A DNA stretch of 64,000 nucleotides from Xenophilus sp003671765 (GTDB lineage Bacteria; Pseudomonadota; Gammaproteobacteria; Burkholderiales; Burkholderiaceae_C). The notes beneath the pieces were generated by a model. It ran no database searches and was not told where the DNA came from. It was given only the letters and a program-made list of their open reading frames with translations. The position numbers and the translations under genes are program-made. This document shows, piece after piece, positions 25,383 through 34,348 of the stretch (its first letter is position 1; each line of letters starts with the position of its first letter). Location of the stretch: assembly GCA_051414805.1 (NCBI GenBank), contig CP166702.1, positions 3,162,001 through 3,226,000 on the forward strand, read 5' to 3'.

Positions 25383-26138
25383 GTGAGCTTCACCGTCCTG
25401 ATTCCTGCCCGGCTGGCCTCGACGCGCCTGCCCGACAAGCCCCTGGCCGACATCGCCGGGCTGCCGATGGTGGTGCGCGTCGCGCAGCGCGCGGCGCAGT
25501 CGTCGGCCTCGCGCGTGGTGGTGGCGGCCGACGATGCGCGCATCGCCGAAGCCTGCACCCGGCACGGCGTCGACGTGCTGCTGACGCGCGTCGACCACCC
25601 CAGCGGCAGCGACCGGCTGGCAGAAGCCTGCGCCCTGCTCGGCCTGCCCGACGACGAGATCGTGGTCAACGTCCAGGGCGACGAGCCGCTGATCGATCCG
25701 GCGCTCATCGATGCCGTGGCACACGCCCTGGCGGAGCGACCCGAAGCGCCGATGAGCACGGCCGTCCACGCCATCGACTCGCTCGACGATTTCACCAATC
25801 CGAACGTGGTGAAGGCCGTGCTAGACGATGCGGGGCATGCGCTGTACTTCAGCCGTGCGCCCATCCCCTGGCCGCGCGACGGTGGCGTACGTGGCGCGCC
25901 TGCCGCGCTGCCCGAGCCGCCGCCGCTGCGCCACATCGGCATCTATGGCTACCGCGCCGGCTTCGTGCGCCGCTTTCCGTCGCTTGCGCCCGCGCCGCTG
26001 GAGCGCACCGAGGCGCTGGAGCAACTGCGCGTGCTGTGGCACGGCCACCGCATCGCCGTGCACGTAAGCGCGCGGGCGCCGGGACCCGGCGTCGACACGC
26101 CCGAAGACCTCGCGCGGGTGCGGGCGCTGCTCGCCTGA
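25383..26138 (+). CDS. kdsB: 3-deoxy-manno-octulosonate cytidylyltransferase
   Basis: KdsB activates Kdo as CMP-Kdo for lipopolysaccharide inner-core synthesis in the cytoplasm. The 251-residue protein begins with a GTG (25383) and shows the nucleotidyltransferase signature IPARLASTRLPDKPLADI (7-24), then VNVQGDEPLI and DFTNPNVVKAV, AHRHIGIYGYR-type HIGIYGYRAGF, and a closing PGPGVDTPEDL. It acts upstream of lipid A Kdo transfer, with lpxK two genes before it. Confidence 0.95.
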   Translation: MSFTVLIPARLASTRLPDKPLADIAGLPMVVRVAQRAAQSSASRVVVAADDARIAEACTRHGVDVLLTRVDHPSGSDRLAEACALLGLPDDEIVVNVQGDEPLIDPALIDAVAHALAERPEAPMSTAVHAIDSLDDFTNPNVVKAVLDDAGHALYFSRAPIPWPRDGGVRGAPAALPEPPPLRHIGIYGYRAGFVRRFPSLAPAPLERTEALEQLRVLWHGHRIAVHVSARAPGPGVDTPEDLARVRALLA

Positions 26139-26271
26139 AAACGCGGCTTTCACGGGGGCGCAAGCGCCCAGTCAGCCGGGGGGCGCATGCTATCCTCGAT
26201 GCAATGGCGCCCTGCGGCGCGCGCGGCTGCTGGGGCCGCGGCACGAATTCCAAGAAACGTCCGAGGACACC

Positions 26272-26928
26272 ATGAGACTGATTTTGTTGGGCGCACCCGG
26301 CGCCGGCAAAGGCACGCAAGCGGCCTTCATCTGCCAGAAATACGGCATCCCCCAGATCTCCACCGGCGACATGCTGCGCGCCGCCGTCAAGGCCGGCACG
26401 CCGCTGGGCCTCGAGGCCAAGGCGGTCATGGATTCCGGCGCGCTGGTCAGCGACGACCTCATCATCAATCTCGTGAAGGACCGCATCGCCCAGCCCGACT
26501 GCGCGAACGGCTTCCTCTTCGACGGCTTTCCCCGCACCATCCCGCAGGCCGACGCCATGAAGGCGGCCGGCGTCAAGCTCGACTACGTGCTCGAGATCGA
26601 CGTGCCCTTCACCGACATCATCGAACGCATGAGCGGGCGCCGCTCGCATCCGGCCTCGGGCCGCACCTACCACCTGCGCTTCAATCCGCCGAAGGTCGAG
26701 GGCAAGGACGACGTCACGGGCGAAGACCTGATCCAGCGCGAGGACGACAAGGAAGAGACGGTGCGCAAGCGGCTGGACGTGTACAGCCAGCAGACGCGCC
26801 CTCTGGTCGACTACTACGCGGACTGGGCGAAGAAAGACCCGGTCGCTGCTCCGAAGTACCGCGCCATCAGCGGCGTGGGTACCGTCGACGAGATCACGCG
26901 CCGCGCACTGGAAGCGCTGTCGAGCTGA
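26272..26928 (+). CDS. adk: Adenylate kinase
   Basis: Adenylate kinase interconverts ATP, AMP and ADP. The 218-residue long-form enzyme has the P-loop GAPGAGKGTQ (7-16), ISTGDMLRAAVKAGTPLG for AMP binding, and the lid domain GRRSHPASGRTYHLRFNPPKVEGKDD without zinc cysteines. DGFPRTIPQAD is also present. It follows kdsB after 133 bases, and a strong terminator ends the transcript. Confidence 0.97.
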   Translation: MRLILLGAPGAGKGTQAAFICQKYGIPQISTGDMLRAAVKAGTPLGLEAKAVMDSGALVSDDLIINLVKDRIAQPDCANGFLFDGFPRTIPQADAMKAAGVKLDYVLEIDVPFTDIIERMSGRRSHPASGRTYHLRFNPPKVEGKDDVTGEDLIQREDDKEETVRKRLDVYSQQTRPLVDYYADWAKKDPVAAPKYRAISGVGTVDEITRRALEALSS

Positions 26929-26948
26929 AGCGCCCGCGCTCCCTGCCC

Positions 26949-26976
26949 ACAGCCACCGCATGCGGTGGCTTTTTTC
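26949..26976 (+). terminator. Rho-independent terminator of adk
   Basis: The perfect 20-base palindrome AGCCACCGCATGCGGTGGCT (26951-26970) is followed by TTTTTC, 22 bases after the adk stop. Confidence 0.9.
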
Positions 26977-26991
26977 TGCCCGACGCAGGCC

Positions 26992-27975
26992 TCAGCCCTG
27001 CATGAGCGACAGCATCAGTGCGATGCGCGCCTTGACCGGGCTGAGCGCGCCGGCATCGGGCAGCGCATGCGCGGCGCCCGGCACGATGCGGCCGAAGGCA
27101 CAACGCGTGGCCCGCACGACGCGGATGCCCGCAGCCTGCGCGCGCAGCAGCGCCTGCTCCAGCGCGGCGTGCACGGAGCCATTGCCGGTGGCGGCGACCA
27201 CCAGGCCCTGCACCGCATCGGCGGCGCCGGCTTCGCGCTCCCGCACCAGCAGATCGACCAGCGAAGCTCCCGCGCCGGCGTGGCTCGTCACGATCTCCAC
27301 GCGCGGCCAGGGGGCGGCCGCCGCCATGTTTTTCATGACCGCCTGCGCCCGCCCCGCGGACGCTGCGGGCCAGTCTCGCGCCTGACGCAACCGTCCTTCC
27401 TCGATGTAGCCGATGGGCCCCATGTCGCCCGAGGAGAAGGCATCGACCCGGTAGGGGTGCACCTTCTGCACGTCGGGCGCGCCGTGGACCGTGCCCGCGC
27501 ATACGACGGTGACGCCCTGCACCCCAGGCGTGGCGGCCAGCGCAACGGCATCCAGGATGTTCTGCGGGCCGTCCGGCACAAGCGCCGAGGCGGGCCGCAT
27601 GGCGCAGGTGAGAACCACCGGCTTGGAGGCCGGCAGCAGCTCGTGCAGGAAGAAGGCGGTCTCCTCGAGCGTGTCGGTGCCGTGCGTGACGACCACGCCC
27701 GTCACTTCCTCCTGCGCCAGCCAGTGGGCGCAGCGTTGGGCCAGGGTCCGCCACACGCCGAAGTCCATGTCCTTGCTGTCGATGTTGGCCACCTGCTCGG
27801 CAGACAGCGCGACGCCCGGCACCTCCAGGCCGTCGATCAGTTCGGACACCTGGACCTCGCCGGTCGTGTACCCGACGTTGTCACCCGCCGCCCGGGCACG
27901 GCCCGAGATCGTGCCGCCTGTACCCAGCACCACCACATGGGCGGCCGCGCCCGCCTTGGTTTCGCCTGCCTTCAT
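26992..27975 (-). CDS. L-asparaginase (type I/II family)
   Basis: This 327-residue asparaginase hydrolyses asparagine to aspartate and ammonia. The first catalytic motif is VVLGTGGTISG, with the nucleophilic Thr in TGGTIS, and the second is VVTHGTDTLEETAFFL, containing the T-D pair; both are complete. NIDSKDMDFGVW is the usual substrate-loop segment. No signal peptide is seen after the ATG at 27975, so it is probably cytoplasmic despite resembling type II enzymes in sequence. It is divergent from lexA; the SOS boxes lie 26 and 45 bases before its start but face lexA. Confidence 0.9.
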   Translation of the reverse strand: MKAGETKAGAAAHVVVLGTGGTISGRARAAGDNVGYTTGEVQVSELIDGLEVPGVALSAEQVANIDSKDMDFGVWRTLAQRCAHWLAQEEVTGVVVTHGTDTLEETAFFLHELLPASKPVVLTCAMRPASALVPDGPQNILDAVALAATPGVQGVTVVCAGTVHGAPDVQKVHPYRVDAFSSGDMGPIGYIEEGRLRQARDWPAASAGRAQAVMKNMAAAAPWPRVEIVTSHAGAGASLVDLLVREREAGAADAVQGLVVAATGNGSVHAALEQALLRAQAAGIRVVRATRCAFGRIVPGAAHALPDAGALSPVKARIALMLSLMQG

Positions 27976-28000
27976 CGTTTGCTTGCCAATCGAATGGAAA

Positions 28001-28016
28001 CTGGTTAAAAATACAG
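28001..28016. promoter_or_regulatory. LexA operator (SOS box 1)
   Basis: CTGGTTAAAAATACAG fits the CTG-N10-CAG SOS box of gamma- and beta-proteobacteria. It lies 83 bases upstream of the lexA ATG in the gap to the asparaginase gene, as expected for autoregulation. Confidence 0.85.
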
Positions 28017-28019
28017 TTA

Positions 28020-28035
28020 CTGGATGAACACCCAG
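28020..28035. promoter_or_regulatory. LexA operator (SOS box 2)
   Basis: CTGGATGAACACCCAG is a second CTG-N10-CAG box, starting 3 bases after box 1. The outer bases extend the symmetry to ACTGG ... CCAGT. Tandem boxes would permit cooperative repression of lexA. Confidence 0.78.
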
Positions 28036-28098
28036 TGGATGCACCCAGCGGCGGCCGCAAGCCGCCGAATTCAGCTCACACGCCAAGGAGCCGTTCGC

Positions 28099-28800
28099 AT
28101 GCTCAACCTGCCCGCCTCGCCTTTCGCCGCGAAGCTTACCGCTCGCCAGCAGCAGATCCTCGACCTCATCCAGGCCGCCATCGCGCGCACCGGCGCGCCG
28201 CCCACGCGGGCCGAGATCGCCGCCGAGCTGGGCTTCAAGTCGGCCAACGCCGCCGAGGAGCACCTGCAGGCCCTGGCACGCAAGGGTGTCATCGAACTGG
28301 TGAGCGGCACCTCGCGCGGCATCCGCCTGCGCGGCGATGCGTTGCGCTCGCTGCAGGAGTCACGCCATCGCGACGGCAGCCAGTTGTCTCTCGCCCTGCC
28401 CGGCATCGCGCAGTTGGCGCTGCCGCTCATCGGTCGGGTGGCAGCTGGCTCTCCCATCCTGGCCCAGGAGCACGTGGACCAGACCTACTACGTCGAGAAC
28501 ACGCTGTTCCAGCGCAAGCCCGACTACCTCTTGAAGGTGCGCGGCATGTCCATGCGCGACGCCGGCATCATGGACGGCGACCTGCTCGCGGTGCAGGCCA
28601 CCAAGGAAGCACGCAACGGCCAGATCATCGTGGCCCGCCTGGGCGAGGAAGTAACCGTCAAGCGCCTCAAGCGCACCAGGTACGTGGTCGAGCTCCACGC
28701 CGAGAACCCCGATTACCCCACCATCGTCGTCGAGCCCGGCGAGCCCTTCGAGATCGAGGGCCTGGCCGTCGGGCTGATTCGCAACACGATGCTGATGTAA
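28099..28800 (+). CDS. lexA: LexA repressor
   Basis: LexA represses the SOS regulon and cleaves itself when RecA is active. The ATG at 28099 follows AAGGAGCCGTTCGC, a strong ribosome site, and gives 233 residues (E. coli 202). The N-terminal helix-turn-helix is at PPTRAEIAAELGFKSANAAEEHL. The cleavage bond is A116-G117 (RVAAGSP). The catalytic dyad is S151 (RGMSM) and K188 (VTVKR), with exactly the E. coli spacing (34 and 37 residues). The extra length lies between the two domains (SLQESRHRDGSQLSLALPG). Two SOS boxes precede it. Confidence 0.96.
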   Translation: MLNLPASPFAAKLTARQQQILDLIQAAIARTGAPPTRAEIAAELGFKSANAAEEHLQALARKGVIELVSGTSRGIRLRGDALRSLQESRHRDGSQLSLALPGIAQLALPLIGRVAAGSPILAQEHVDQTYYVENTLFQRKPDYLLKVRGMSMRDAGIMDGDLLAVQATKEARNGQIIVARLGEEVTVKRLKRTRYVVELHAENPDYPTIVVEPGEPFEIEGLAVGLIRNTMLM

Positions 28801-28914
28801 CGCCACACAACAGCCGTATCAGGTGGCGGGCGTATGGCGAGTGGCCATCACCCTGCTGCGGCTGTCCCTCCGTGAATCCTGCCTGTGTTCCACCCCTTGA
28901 TCTCAGGAGTTCAC

Positions 28915-29259
28915 ATGGGAATCGCTCTGCTCGCAATCGCCGATTTGTTCACCCCCCTTCAATCGCTCGCCAGCCGCTGGATGCCGGCGCGCGACTCGCG
29001 CCGCAGGGCGTCGGCAGGGCTGCGCTACGTGGCGGTCCGGCCGGCATGCGGCGTCCGCAACGGTGCCGCTGCCCTGCCAGCACCGGCACGCCAGCACGGT
29101 GTGGTGCGCGTGGTGCGCATCGTGGAGCGCGGCCAATCCGCCGGAAATGACGGCCGCGTCGTGATTTCGGGCCGCATGGCCGACGTATGCGCCGAACTGG
29201 ACCGCCTCGCGGCCCTCGAGGCCGCCGCCACAACGGCTTCACCGAAGCAACTGCACTGA
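28915..29259 (+). CDS. Small hypothetical protein downstream of lexA
   Basis: This 114-residue protein starts at an ATG with an excellent ribosome site (TCAGGAGTTCAC). The N-terminus (MGIALLAIADLFTPLQSLASRW) is amphipathic, not a clear signal peptide. The C-terminal half GVVRVVRIVERGQSAGNDGRVVISGRMADVCAELDRLAALE looks like a folded, conserved unit, and I associate similar short proteins with lexA in related genomes. It lies 114 bases after lexA and could be SOS-induced by read-through. No function is known. Confidence 0.7.
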   Translation: MGIALLAIADLFTPLQSLASRWMPARDSRRRASAGLRYVAVRPACGVRNGAAALPAPARQHGVVRVVRIVERGQSAGNDGRVVISGRMADVCAELDRLAALEAAATTASPKQLH

Positions 29260-29383
29260 GCGCGCCGCCCCGCGCGGCCATCCGGCACCGCGCCCGCGGC
29301 CGACTCCGAATGGCACAGCAGCAGGCTGTGCCGTCGGCTGCACACGCCAAACGCCTGTCATGCGCAAGGCACAATGGGCAGCC

Positions 29384-30391
29384 ATGAACATTGTGATCTT
29401 GGACGACTACCAGGATGCCGTGCGCAAGCTGCGCTGCGCCGCCAAGCTCGACGCCTACGCGGCGAAGGTCTACACCAACACCGTCAAGGGCATCGGGCAG
29501 CTCTCGGTCCGGCTCAAGGACGCCGACGTGATCGTGCTCATCCGAGAGCGCACGCAGATCACGCGGCAACTCGTCGAGAAGCTTCCCAAGCTCAAGCTCA
29601 TTTCGCAGACTGGCCGGGCCGGCTCGCACATCGACGTCAATGCCTGCACCGAATTCGGTGTGGCGGTGGCCGAAGGCAGCGGCTCGCCGCTCGCCCCCGC
29701 CGAGCTGACCTGGGCTTTGATCATGGCCGCCATGCGGCGCCTGCCCCAGTACATCAGCAACCTCAAGCATGGCGCCTGGCAACAGTCGGGGCTGAAGTCC
29801 GCGGCGATGCCGCCCAATTTCGGGCTCGGCTCGGTGCTCAAGGGCAAGACGCTGGGCATCTGGGGTTATGGCCGCATCGGCCAGCTCGTGGCCCGTTATG
29901 GGCAGGCCTTCGGCATGCAGGTGGTGATCTGGGGCCGCGAGGGCAGCTGCAGCAAGGCACGCTCCGACGGCTTCCAGGTGGCCGCAAGCCGCGAAGCACT
30001 GTTCGAGCAGGCCGACGTGCTGTCGGTGCACCTGCGCCTGAACGACGAGACGCGCGGCCTGGTGGGCCTGGACGACCTGATGCGGATGAAGCCCACGGCC
30101 CTGTTCGTGAACACCTCGCGCGCCGAGCTGGTCGAACCGGACGCGCTCCTGGCAGCCCTGAACCGCGGCCGGCCGGGCCTGGCGGCGATCGATGTCTTCG
30201 AGAGCGAGCCGCCGCTGCAAGGCCATGCCCTGCTGCGCCTGGAGAACTGCATCTGCACGCCGCACATCGGCTATGTGGAGCAGGAGAGCTACGAGATGTA
30301 CTTCGGCCAGGCTTTCGACAATGTCGTGAGCTTCATCCGGGGCAATCCCACCAACATCGTCAACCCGGGCGCGCTGCAGGTTCGTCGCTGA
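29384..30391 (+). CDS. D-2-hydroxyacid dehydrogenase family protein
   Basis: This 335-residue NAD-dependent 2-hydroxyacid dehydrogenase belongs to the D-3-phosphoglycerate dehydrogenase-like group. The NAD-binding motif is LGIWGYGRIGQLVARYGQAFGMQVVIWGR (about 152-180). The catalytic Arg is in LFVNTSRAELVEPDAL, the Glu in IDVFESEPP and the His in CTPHIGYVEQESYEMYF. The substrate is not determined. A CACAAT hexamer 10 bases before the ATG suggests a promoter very close to the start. It stands alone between lexA and the FimV-like gene. Confidence 0.88.
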   Translation: MNIVILDDYQDAVRKLRCAAKLDAYAAKVYTNTVKGIGQLSVRLKDADVIVLIRERTQITRQLVEKLPKLKLISQTGRAGSHIDVNACTEFGVAVAEGSGSPLAPAELTWALIMAAMRRLPQYISNLKHGAWQQSGLKSAAMPPNFGLGSVLKGKTLGIWGYGRIGQLVARYGQAFGMQVVIWGREGSCSKARSDGFQVAASREALFEQADVLSVHLRLNDETRGLVGLDDLMRMKPTALFVNTSRAELVEPDALLAALNRGRPGLAAIDVFESEPPLQGHALLRLENCICTPHIGYVEQESYEMYFGQAFDNVVSFIRGNPTNIVNPGALQVRR

Positions 30392-30421
30392 GGCCGCGCC
30401 CGCTGCGGCGGGCCGCCTGGG

Positions 30422-32740
30422 TCAACGCTTGAGCGAGCCGGGCTTGATCGATTCCTCGATCTCGGGATCGAAGAGCTCCAGGTCCGGCAGTTGCGCCGAG
30501 GGCGAATCCGATGATGCGGATGCGAGTTCCGTGGTGGGCTGGTCCAGCACCGCCGGCTCGATGACCGGCACCGCCTTCGCTTTTTCGGCCTCGGCACGAC
30601 GCAAGGCCGCTGGAATGGTGTTGACGCCGGCCATGTCCAGGTCGTCCAGGTCGAAGTCCAGCGACGCCGTGAGCGGGTGCGGCGGTCGTGTCGGCTGGAA
30701 ATCCGTGTGGCGCGGCTCCACGAGCGAGGTGTCGCGTGCCAGCGACTGCGGCGCAGTCGGCAACTCGACCGCCGATGTGGGCAAGGCCATCGGCATGGTT
30801 TCGTGCTGCTGGTGGCGCATGAGCACCTCTGCCAGCGACGGACGCTGCGAATCTCCGTCGACCGGCTGCTCCTGGGCCATGGCGTAGAGCATGAGCAGTT
30901 CGCGGTAGGCCGCCAGGTCGAAGGTCGGCTGGCCGTCCTCGCCCGGGCGACGGAACAGCAGCTCCTCGATGACCGGCAGCGACTCGGGCCCCGGCCAGTG
31001 CTCCTCGATGCGCTGGAGCACCTCGTTGTGGTGGTCCAGGGGCCGGCCGGCGTCCTGGTGGAAATCGTCGAAGGACGGCACGCGCACGTTCAGTGCCTGC
31101 TGGCACTGCCTGCGCACCCGCTCGTAATCCAGCATGCGGCCCAGGCTGTGGAAGATGCGCAGCAATTCGAGGTAGGCCAGCGCACTGGTGTCCGGATGGT
31201 CGGCCACGTACTCGGACAGCACGGCGATGGCTTGCTCGTGCTGGCCCAGGGAAAGGAAGAACTCGGCCTGCTGCTGCACATCGAAGAGCTCCTCGGTGTT
31301 CACCGAGCGGGAGGTCGGCTGCGATTGCCCCGGCAGCGCAGGGGCGTCGAAATCCGCATGCCGCAGGTCGGAGCCGGAGTGTTCCGCGCTGCGAGGTGCG
31401 TCCGGGTCGATGAATCCGCTGGGCACCCCGTGCGCCGCGGCACCGGACGCAACGGCCGAAGCTGCGGCGGCCCCTGCGAGAGCGCGCTCGGCCCCCGCGT
31501 TGTTCTCGCCCGGGTAGGTGTCGGCGGCATCGTCGAGCGCGCCCAGCTGAGACGAACGCGCCGGCGCAGCCCCGCCCCCTTCGGGCCACCACACCGACTG
31601 TGCGGCACGACGCGACGCCAGCCACATCCACACCAAGGCAGTCAGGGCAAGCAGCAGCAACAGCACCAGCGCATAGACCACCGGATTGCTGTAGCGGCTC
31701 TCCCGTGCCGCGGCCAGTTCGCGACGCATCTCGAGCAGCGTCTGCTCGTTGCGGGCAGTCTGCTCGCGCAGGGAGGCCAGCGCCTGTTCCAGCGCCACCG
31801 TACGCTGCGCGTCGCGCACCGCCTCCGGCGTCGGCGCGACCACCGAAGGCGCGCTCGCCGCGGGCTGGGGCGCGACCGCCGCCGCGGCCTCGTTGCGTAC
31901 CGGCTCGCTCGCCGCAGGAGTCGGCGGCTGGGCGGTCGCCGGCGCGGGGGTCTGACCCGACGACGATGGCTGTCGTCCCGTGGCGGCCGACGGTGCCGGC
32001 GCTGCCGCCTCGCGCGGAGCAAGCGGTGCCAGCGCATCGACCTGGAGGCGCCCGCCCGACGAAGCGCCGGCAGGCACACTGGCGCGCGCCGAAGCCGCCG
32101 CGCGCCGACGTGCGGCGGCTTCGGCGTTCTGGCGCTCGGGAGCGACGCTGCGAGCGCTTCGCGCCGCGGCGGGTGCGCTTGCACGGCGCCGTTCGGCCCC
32201 CCCTTCGCCGCCGCCGCCGTCGGGCCGCGCTGCACGTGCGACGCGCGCCGGCGGACGCTGAGGCGCCGCAACAACGGCGGCGCGGGCGGCTTCGCCCGGT
32301 GCCTCGAAGGATGGCAGCGCCGCGTCCACAGGCGGCGGGTCGGCCAGCAGCACGACCTGCCGGGTGGAGGTCGCCGAGCAACCGGCCTTGACCGTGACCG
32401 TGACGATGGGTTCCTCCACCGCCCGGCTGGTGCGCACGCGCAGCCGGGGGGCGTCCGGCGCCGCGCCGGGCTCGAGCGAGACACTCACGCGCCGCTCGTC
32501 CATGGCGGCATCGCCCTGCACCACCTCGACCTGCGGGCAGAGCGAGCCACCCACCTCGTTGCCATCCAGCGTGAGGGGGATGACGATGTTGAGCGGCTTG
32601 CCGATCCACGCCGCACCCTGCGGGCGCCCGATCGTCAGCGCGGACGCGGGAAGCACGAACCCGAGTACAAACAGGGTCGCCGCAGCGTGACGGAATCGCA
32701 CAATCGAGGGCTGCAAGGAAGAAGTCAAAAGTAGACACAT
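30422..32740 (-). CDS. FimV/HubP-like polar landmark or pilus assembly protein
   Basis: This large 772-residue protein has the FimV-type plan. A signal segment (HAAATLFVLGFVLPASALT) is followed by a periplasmic N-domain (IGRPQGAAWIGKPLNIVIPLTLDG). Next come long Ala/Pro/Arg-rich low-complexity stretches, a coiled-coil-like segment (RTVALEQALASLREQTARNEQTLLEMRREL), one membrane helix (VVYALVLLLLLALTALVWMWLA) and an acidic cytoplasmic part with TPR-like helices (EQAIAVLSEYVADHPDTSALAYLELLRIFHSLGR). It ends in an acidic tail. No LysM domain was seen, which is unusual for FimV. The start at 32740 is a best guess; the frame is open further upstream. It is divergent from the next gene by 47 bases. 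Confidence 0.72.
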   Translation of the reverse strand: MCLLLTSSLQPSIVRFRHAAATLFVLGFVLPASALTIGRPQGAAWIGKPLNIVIPLTLDGNEVGGSLCPQVEVVQGDAAMDERRVSVSLEPGAAPDAPRLRVRTSRAVEEPIVTVTVKAGCSATSTRQVVLLADPPPVDAALPSFEAPGEAARAAVVAAPQRPPARVARAARPDGGGGEGGAERRRASAPAAARSARSVAPERQNAEAAARRRAAASARASVPAGASSGGRLQVDALAPLAPREAAAPAPSAATGRQPSSSGQTPAPATAQPPTPAASEPVRNEAAAAVAPQPAASAPSVVAPTPEAVRDAQRTVALEQALASLREQTARNEQTLLEMRRELAAARESRYSNPVVYALVLLLLLALTALVWMWLASRRAAQSVWWPEGGGAAPARSSQLGALDDAADTYPGENNAGAERALAGAAAASAVASGAAAHGVPSGFIDPDAPRSAEHSGSDLRHADFDAPALPGQSQPTSRSVNTEELFDVQQQAEFFLSLGQHEQAIAVLSEYVADHPDTSALAYLELLRIFHSLGRMLDYERVRRQCQQALNVRVPSFDDFHQDAGRPLDHHNEVLQRIEEHWPGPESLPVIEELLFRRPGEDGQPTFDLAAYRELLMLYAMAQEQPVDGDSQRPSLAEVLMRHQQHETMPMALPTSAVELPTAPQSLARDTSLVEPRHTDFQPTRPPHPLTASLDFDLDDLDMAGVNTIPAALRRAEAEKAKAVPVIEPAVLDQPTTELASASSDSPSAQLPDLELFDPEIEESIKPGSLKR

Positions 32741-32787
32741 TTTGACACCAACATCAACAAAGTACATCTTTGGGACACATTTAAAAG

Positions 32788-34308
32788 ATGACCGTGAAAT
32801 TTTCGACCATCGCCATCGTGGGCACCGGCGCCATGGGCCGGGGCATCGCGCAAATCGCCGCCCAGGCCGGCAGCACCGTCTACCTGCTCGATGCACAGGA
32901 GGGTGCGGCGCAGAAGGCGGCGTCCGCCATCGTCGCCCAATGGGACAAGCTGGTCGAGAAAGGACGCCTCGATCCGGCGCAACGTGACGTCTATGCGACA
33001 CACTTGTGTCCCGTGGAGGCGCTTTCGGCCCTCAAGGGGTGCGACCTGGTGGTCGAGGCGATCGTCGAGAAGCTCGACGTCAAGCGACAGCTCTTCAAGG
33101 ACCTCGAGGACATCGTGTCGCCGGAGGCGGTGCTGGCGACCAACACGTCGTCGCTGTCGGTGACCGCCATCGGCGCCGGCCTTCGCCACCCGGGCCGCTT
33201 CGCCGGCTTCCACTTCTTCAACCCCGTGCCGCTCATGAAGGTGGTCGAGGTGGTCGCCGGCTTCAAGACCGAAGCGGCCGTCTGCGACCGGCTGCGCGAG
33301 TACGCGCGCCAGATGGGCCACAGCGCCGTCCTGGCGCAGGACACCCCGGGTTTCATCGTCAACCATGCAGGCCGGGGCTACGGCACCGAGGCCCTGCGCA
33401 TCGTCGGCGAAGGGGTGGCCGACTTCGCCACCATCGACCGCATCCTCAAGGACCAGGCCGGCTTCAAGCTCGGCCCCTTCGAGTTGATGGACCTCACGGC
33501 GCTGGACGTGTCCCACCCCGTGATGGAATCGATCTACCGGCAGTATTACGACGAGCCACGCTTCCGGCCCAGCGTGATCACCGCGCAGCGCCTGGCGGCC
33601 GGCGCGCTGGGCCGCAAGACGGGGGAAGGCTTCTACCGCTACGCCGACGGCGCGGCTGCGGTGCCCGACGAGCCCGCGGCGCCCGCCGTCGACACGCTGC
33701 CACCCGTGTGGGTCCCGCCGCGCGCCACGCGCCGTGCGGAGCTGCTGCGGCTGGTGCACACGCTCGGCGGCCAGCTGGAGACCGGCGCCGCACCGTCGTC
33801 GCAAGCGCTGGTCGTCGTCGCGCCACTGGGCTTCGACATCACGACCGTCGCGGCGGTGGAGCGCCTGGATGCCACCCGCACCGTGGGCATCGACATGCTG
33901 GTCGACGACGCCGCAACGAAGCGCCGCGTGCTCGCCACCAACCCGGCCACGCGGCGCGACATGCGCGATGCCGCACATGCGCTCTTCGCGCGCGACGGCA
34001 AGGCGGTCAGCGTGATACGTGACAGCGGCGGCTTCGTCACGCAGCGCGTGCTCGCCACCATCGTCAACATCGCCACCGACATCTGCCAGCAGCGCATCTG
34101 CACGCCCGCCGACCTGGAAACGGCGGTCACGCTGGGGCTCGGCTATCCCCGAGGTCCGCTGGCGATGGGCGATCTGTACGGACCGACCAACATGCTGGAG
34201 GTGCTGTTCAACATGCAGACCGTGTATGGCGATCCGCGCTATCGCCCGAGCCCCTGGCTGCGCCGCCGCGGCGCGCTGGGCCTGAGCCTCAGGCACGAAG
34301 AAGAATGA
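32788..34308 (+). CDS. 3-hydroxyacyl-CoA dehydrogenase (PaaH-like)
   Basis: This 506-residue NAD-dependent dehydrogenase acts on the 3-hydroxyacyl-CoA step of beta-oxidation-type pathways. The Rossmann motif is IVGTGAMGRGIAQIAAQAG (9-27), the catalytic His lies in FHFFNPVPLMKVVEVV, and QDTPGFIVNHAGRGYGTEAL starts the first C-terminal domain. A second 3HCDH domain follows after a Pro-rich linker (RDSGGFVTQRVLATIVN, GLGYPRGPLAMGD). This double-domain layout matches PaaH of the phenylacetate pathway. It lies 40 bases upstream of a PaaG-type enzyme. The substrate may be straight-chain or aromatic-derived. Confidence 0.9.
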   Translation: MTVKFSTIAIVGTGAMGRGIAQIAAQAGSTVYLLDAQEGAAQKAASAIVAQWDKLVEKGRLDPAQRDVYATHLCPVEALSALKGCDLVVEAIVEKLDVKRQLFKDLEDIVSPEAVLATNTSSLSVTAIGAGLRHPGRFAGFHFFNPVPLMKVVEVVAGFKTEAAVCDRLREYARQMGHSAVLAQDTPGFIVNHAGRGYGTEALRIVGEGVADFATIDRILKDQAGFKLGPFELMDLTALDVSHPVMESIYRQYYDEPRFRPSVITAQRLAAGALGRKTGEGFYRYADGAAAVPDEPAAPAVDTLPPVWVPPRATRRAELLRLVHTLGGQLETGAAPSSQALVVVAPLGFDITTVAAVERLDATRTVGIDMLVDDAATKRRVLATNPATRRDMRDAAHALFARDGKAVSVIRDSGGFVTQRVLATIVNIATDICQQRICTPADLETAVTLGLGYPRGPLAMGDLYGPTNMLEVLFNMQTVYGDPRYRPSPWLRRRGALGLSLRHEEE

Positions 34309-34348
34309 CACGCGTCACGTCAGGCGCACGCGAGACAGAGGCCCACCG

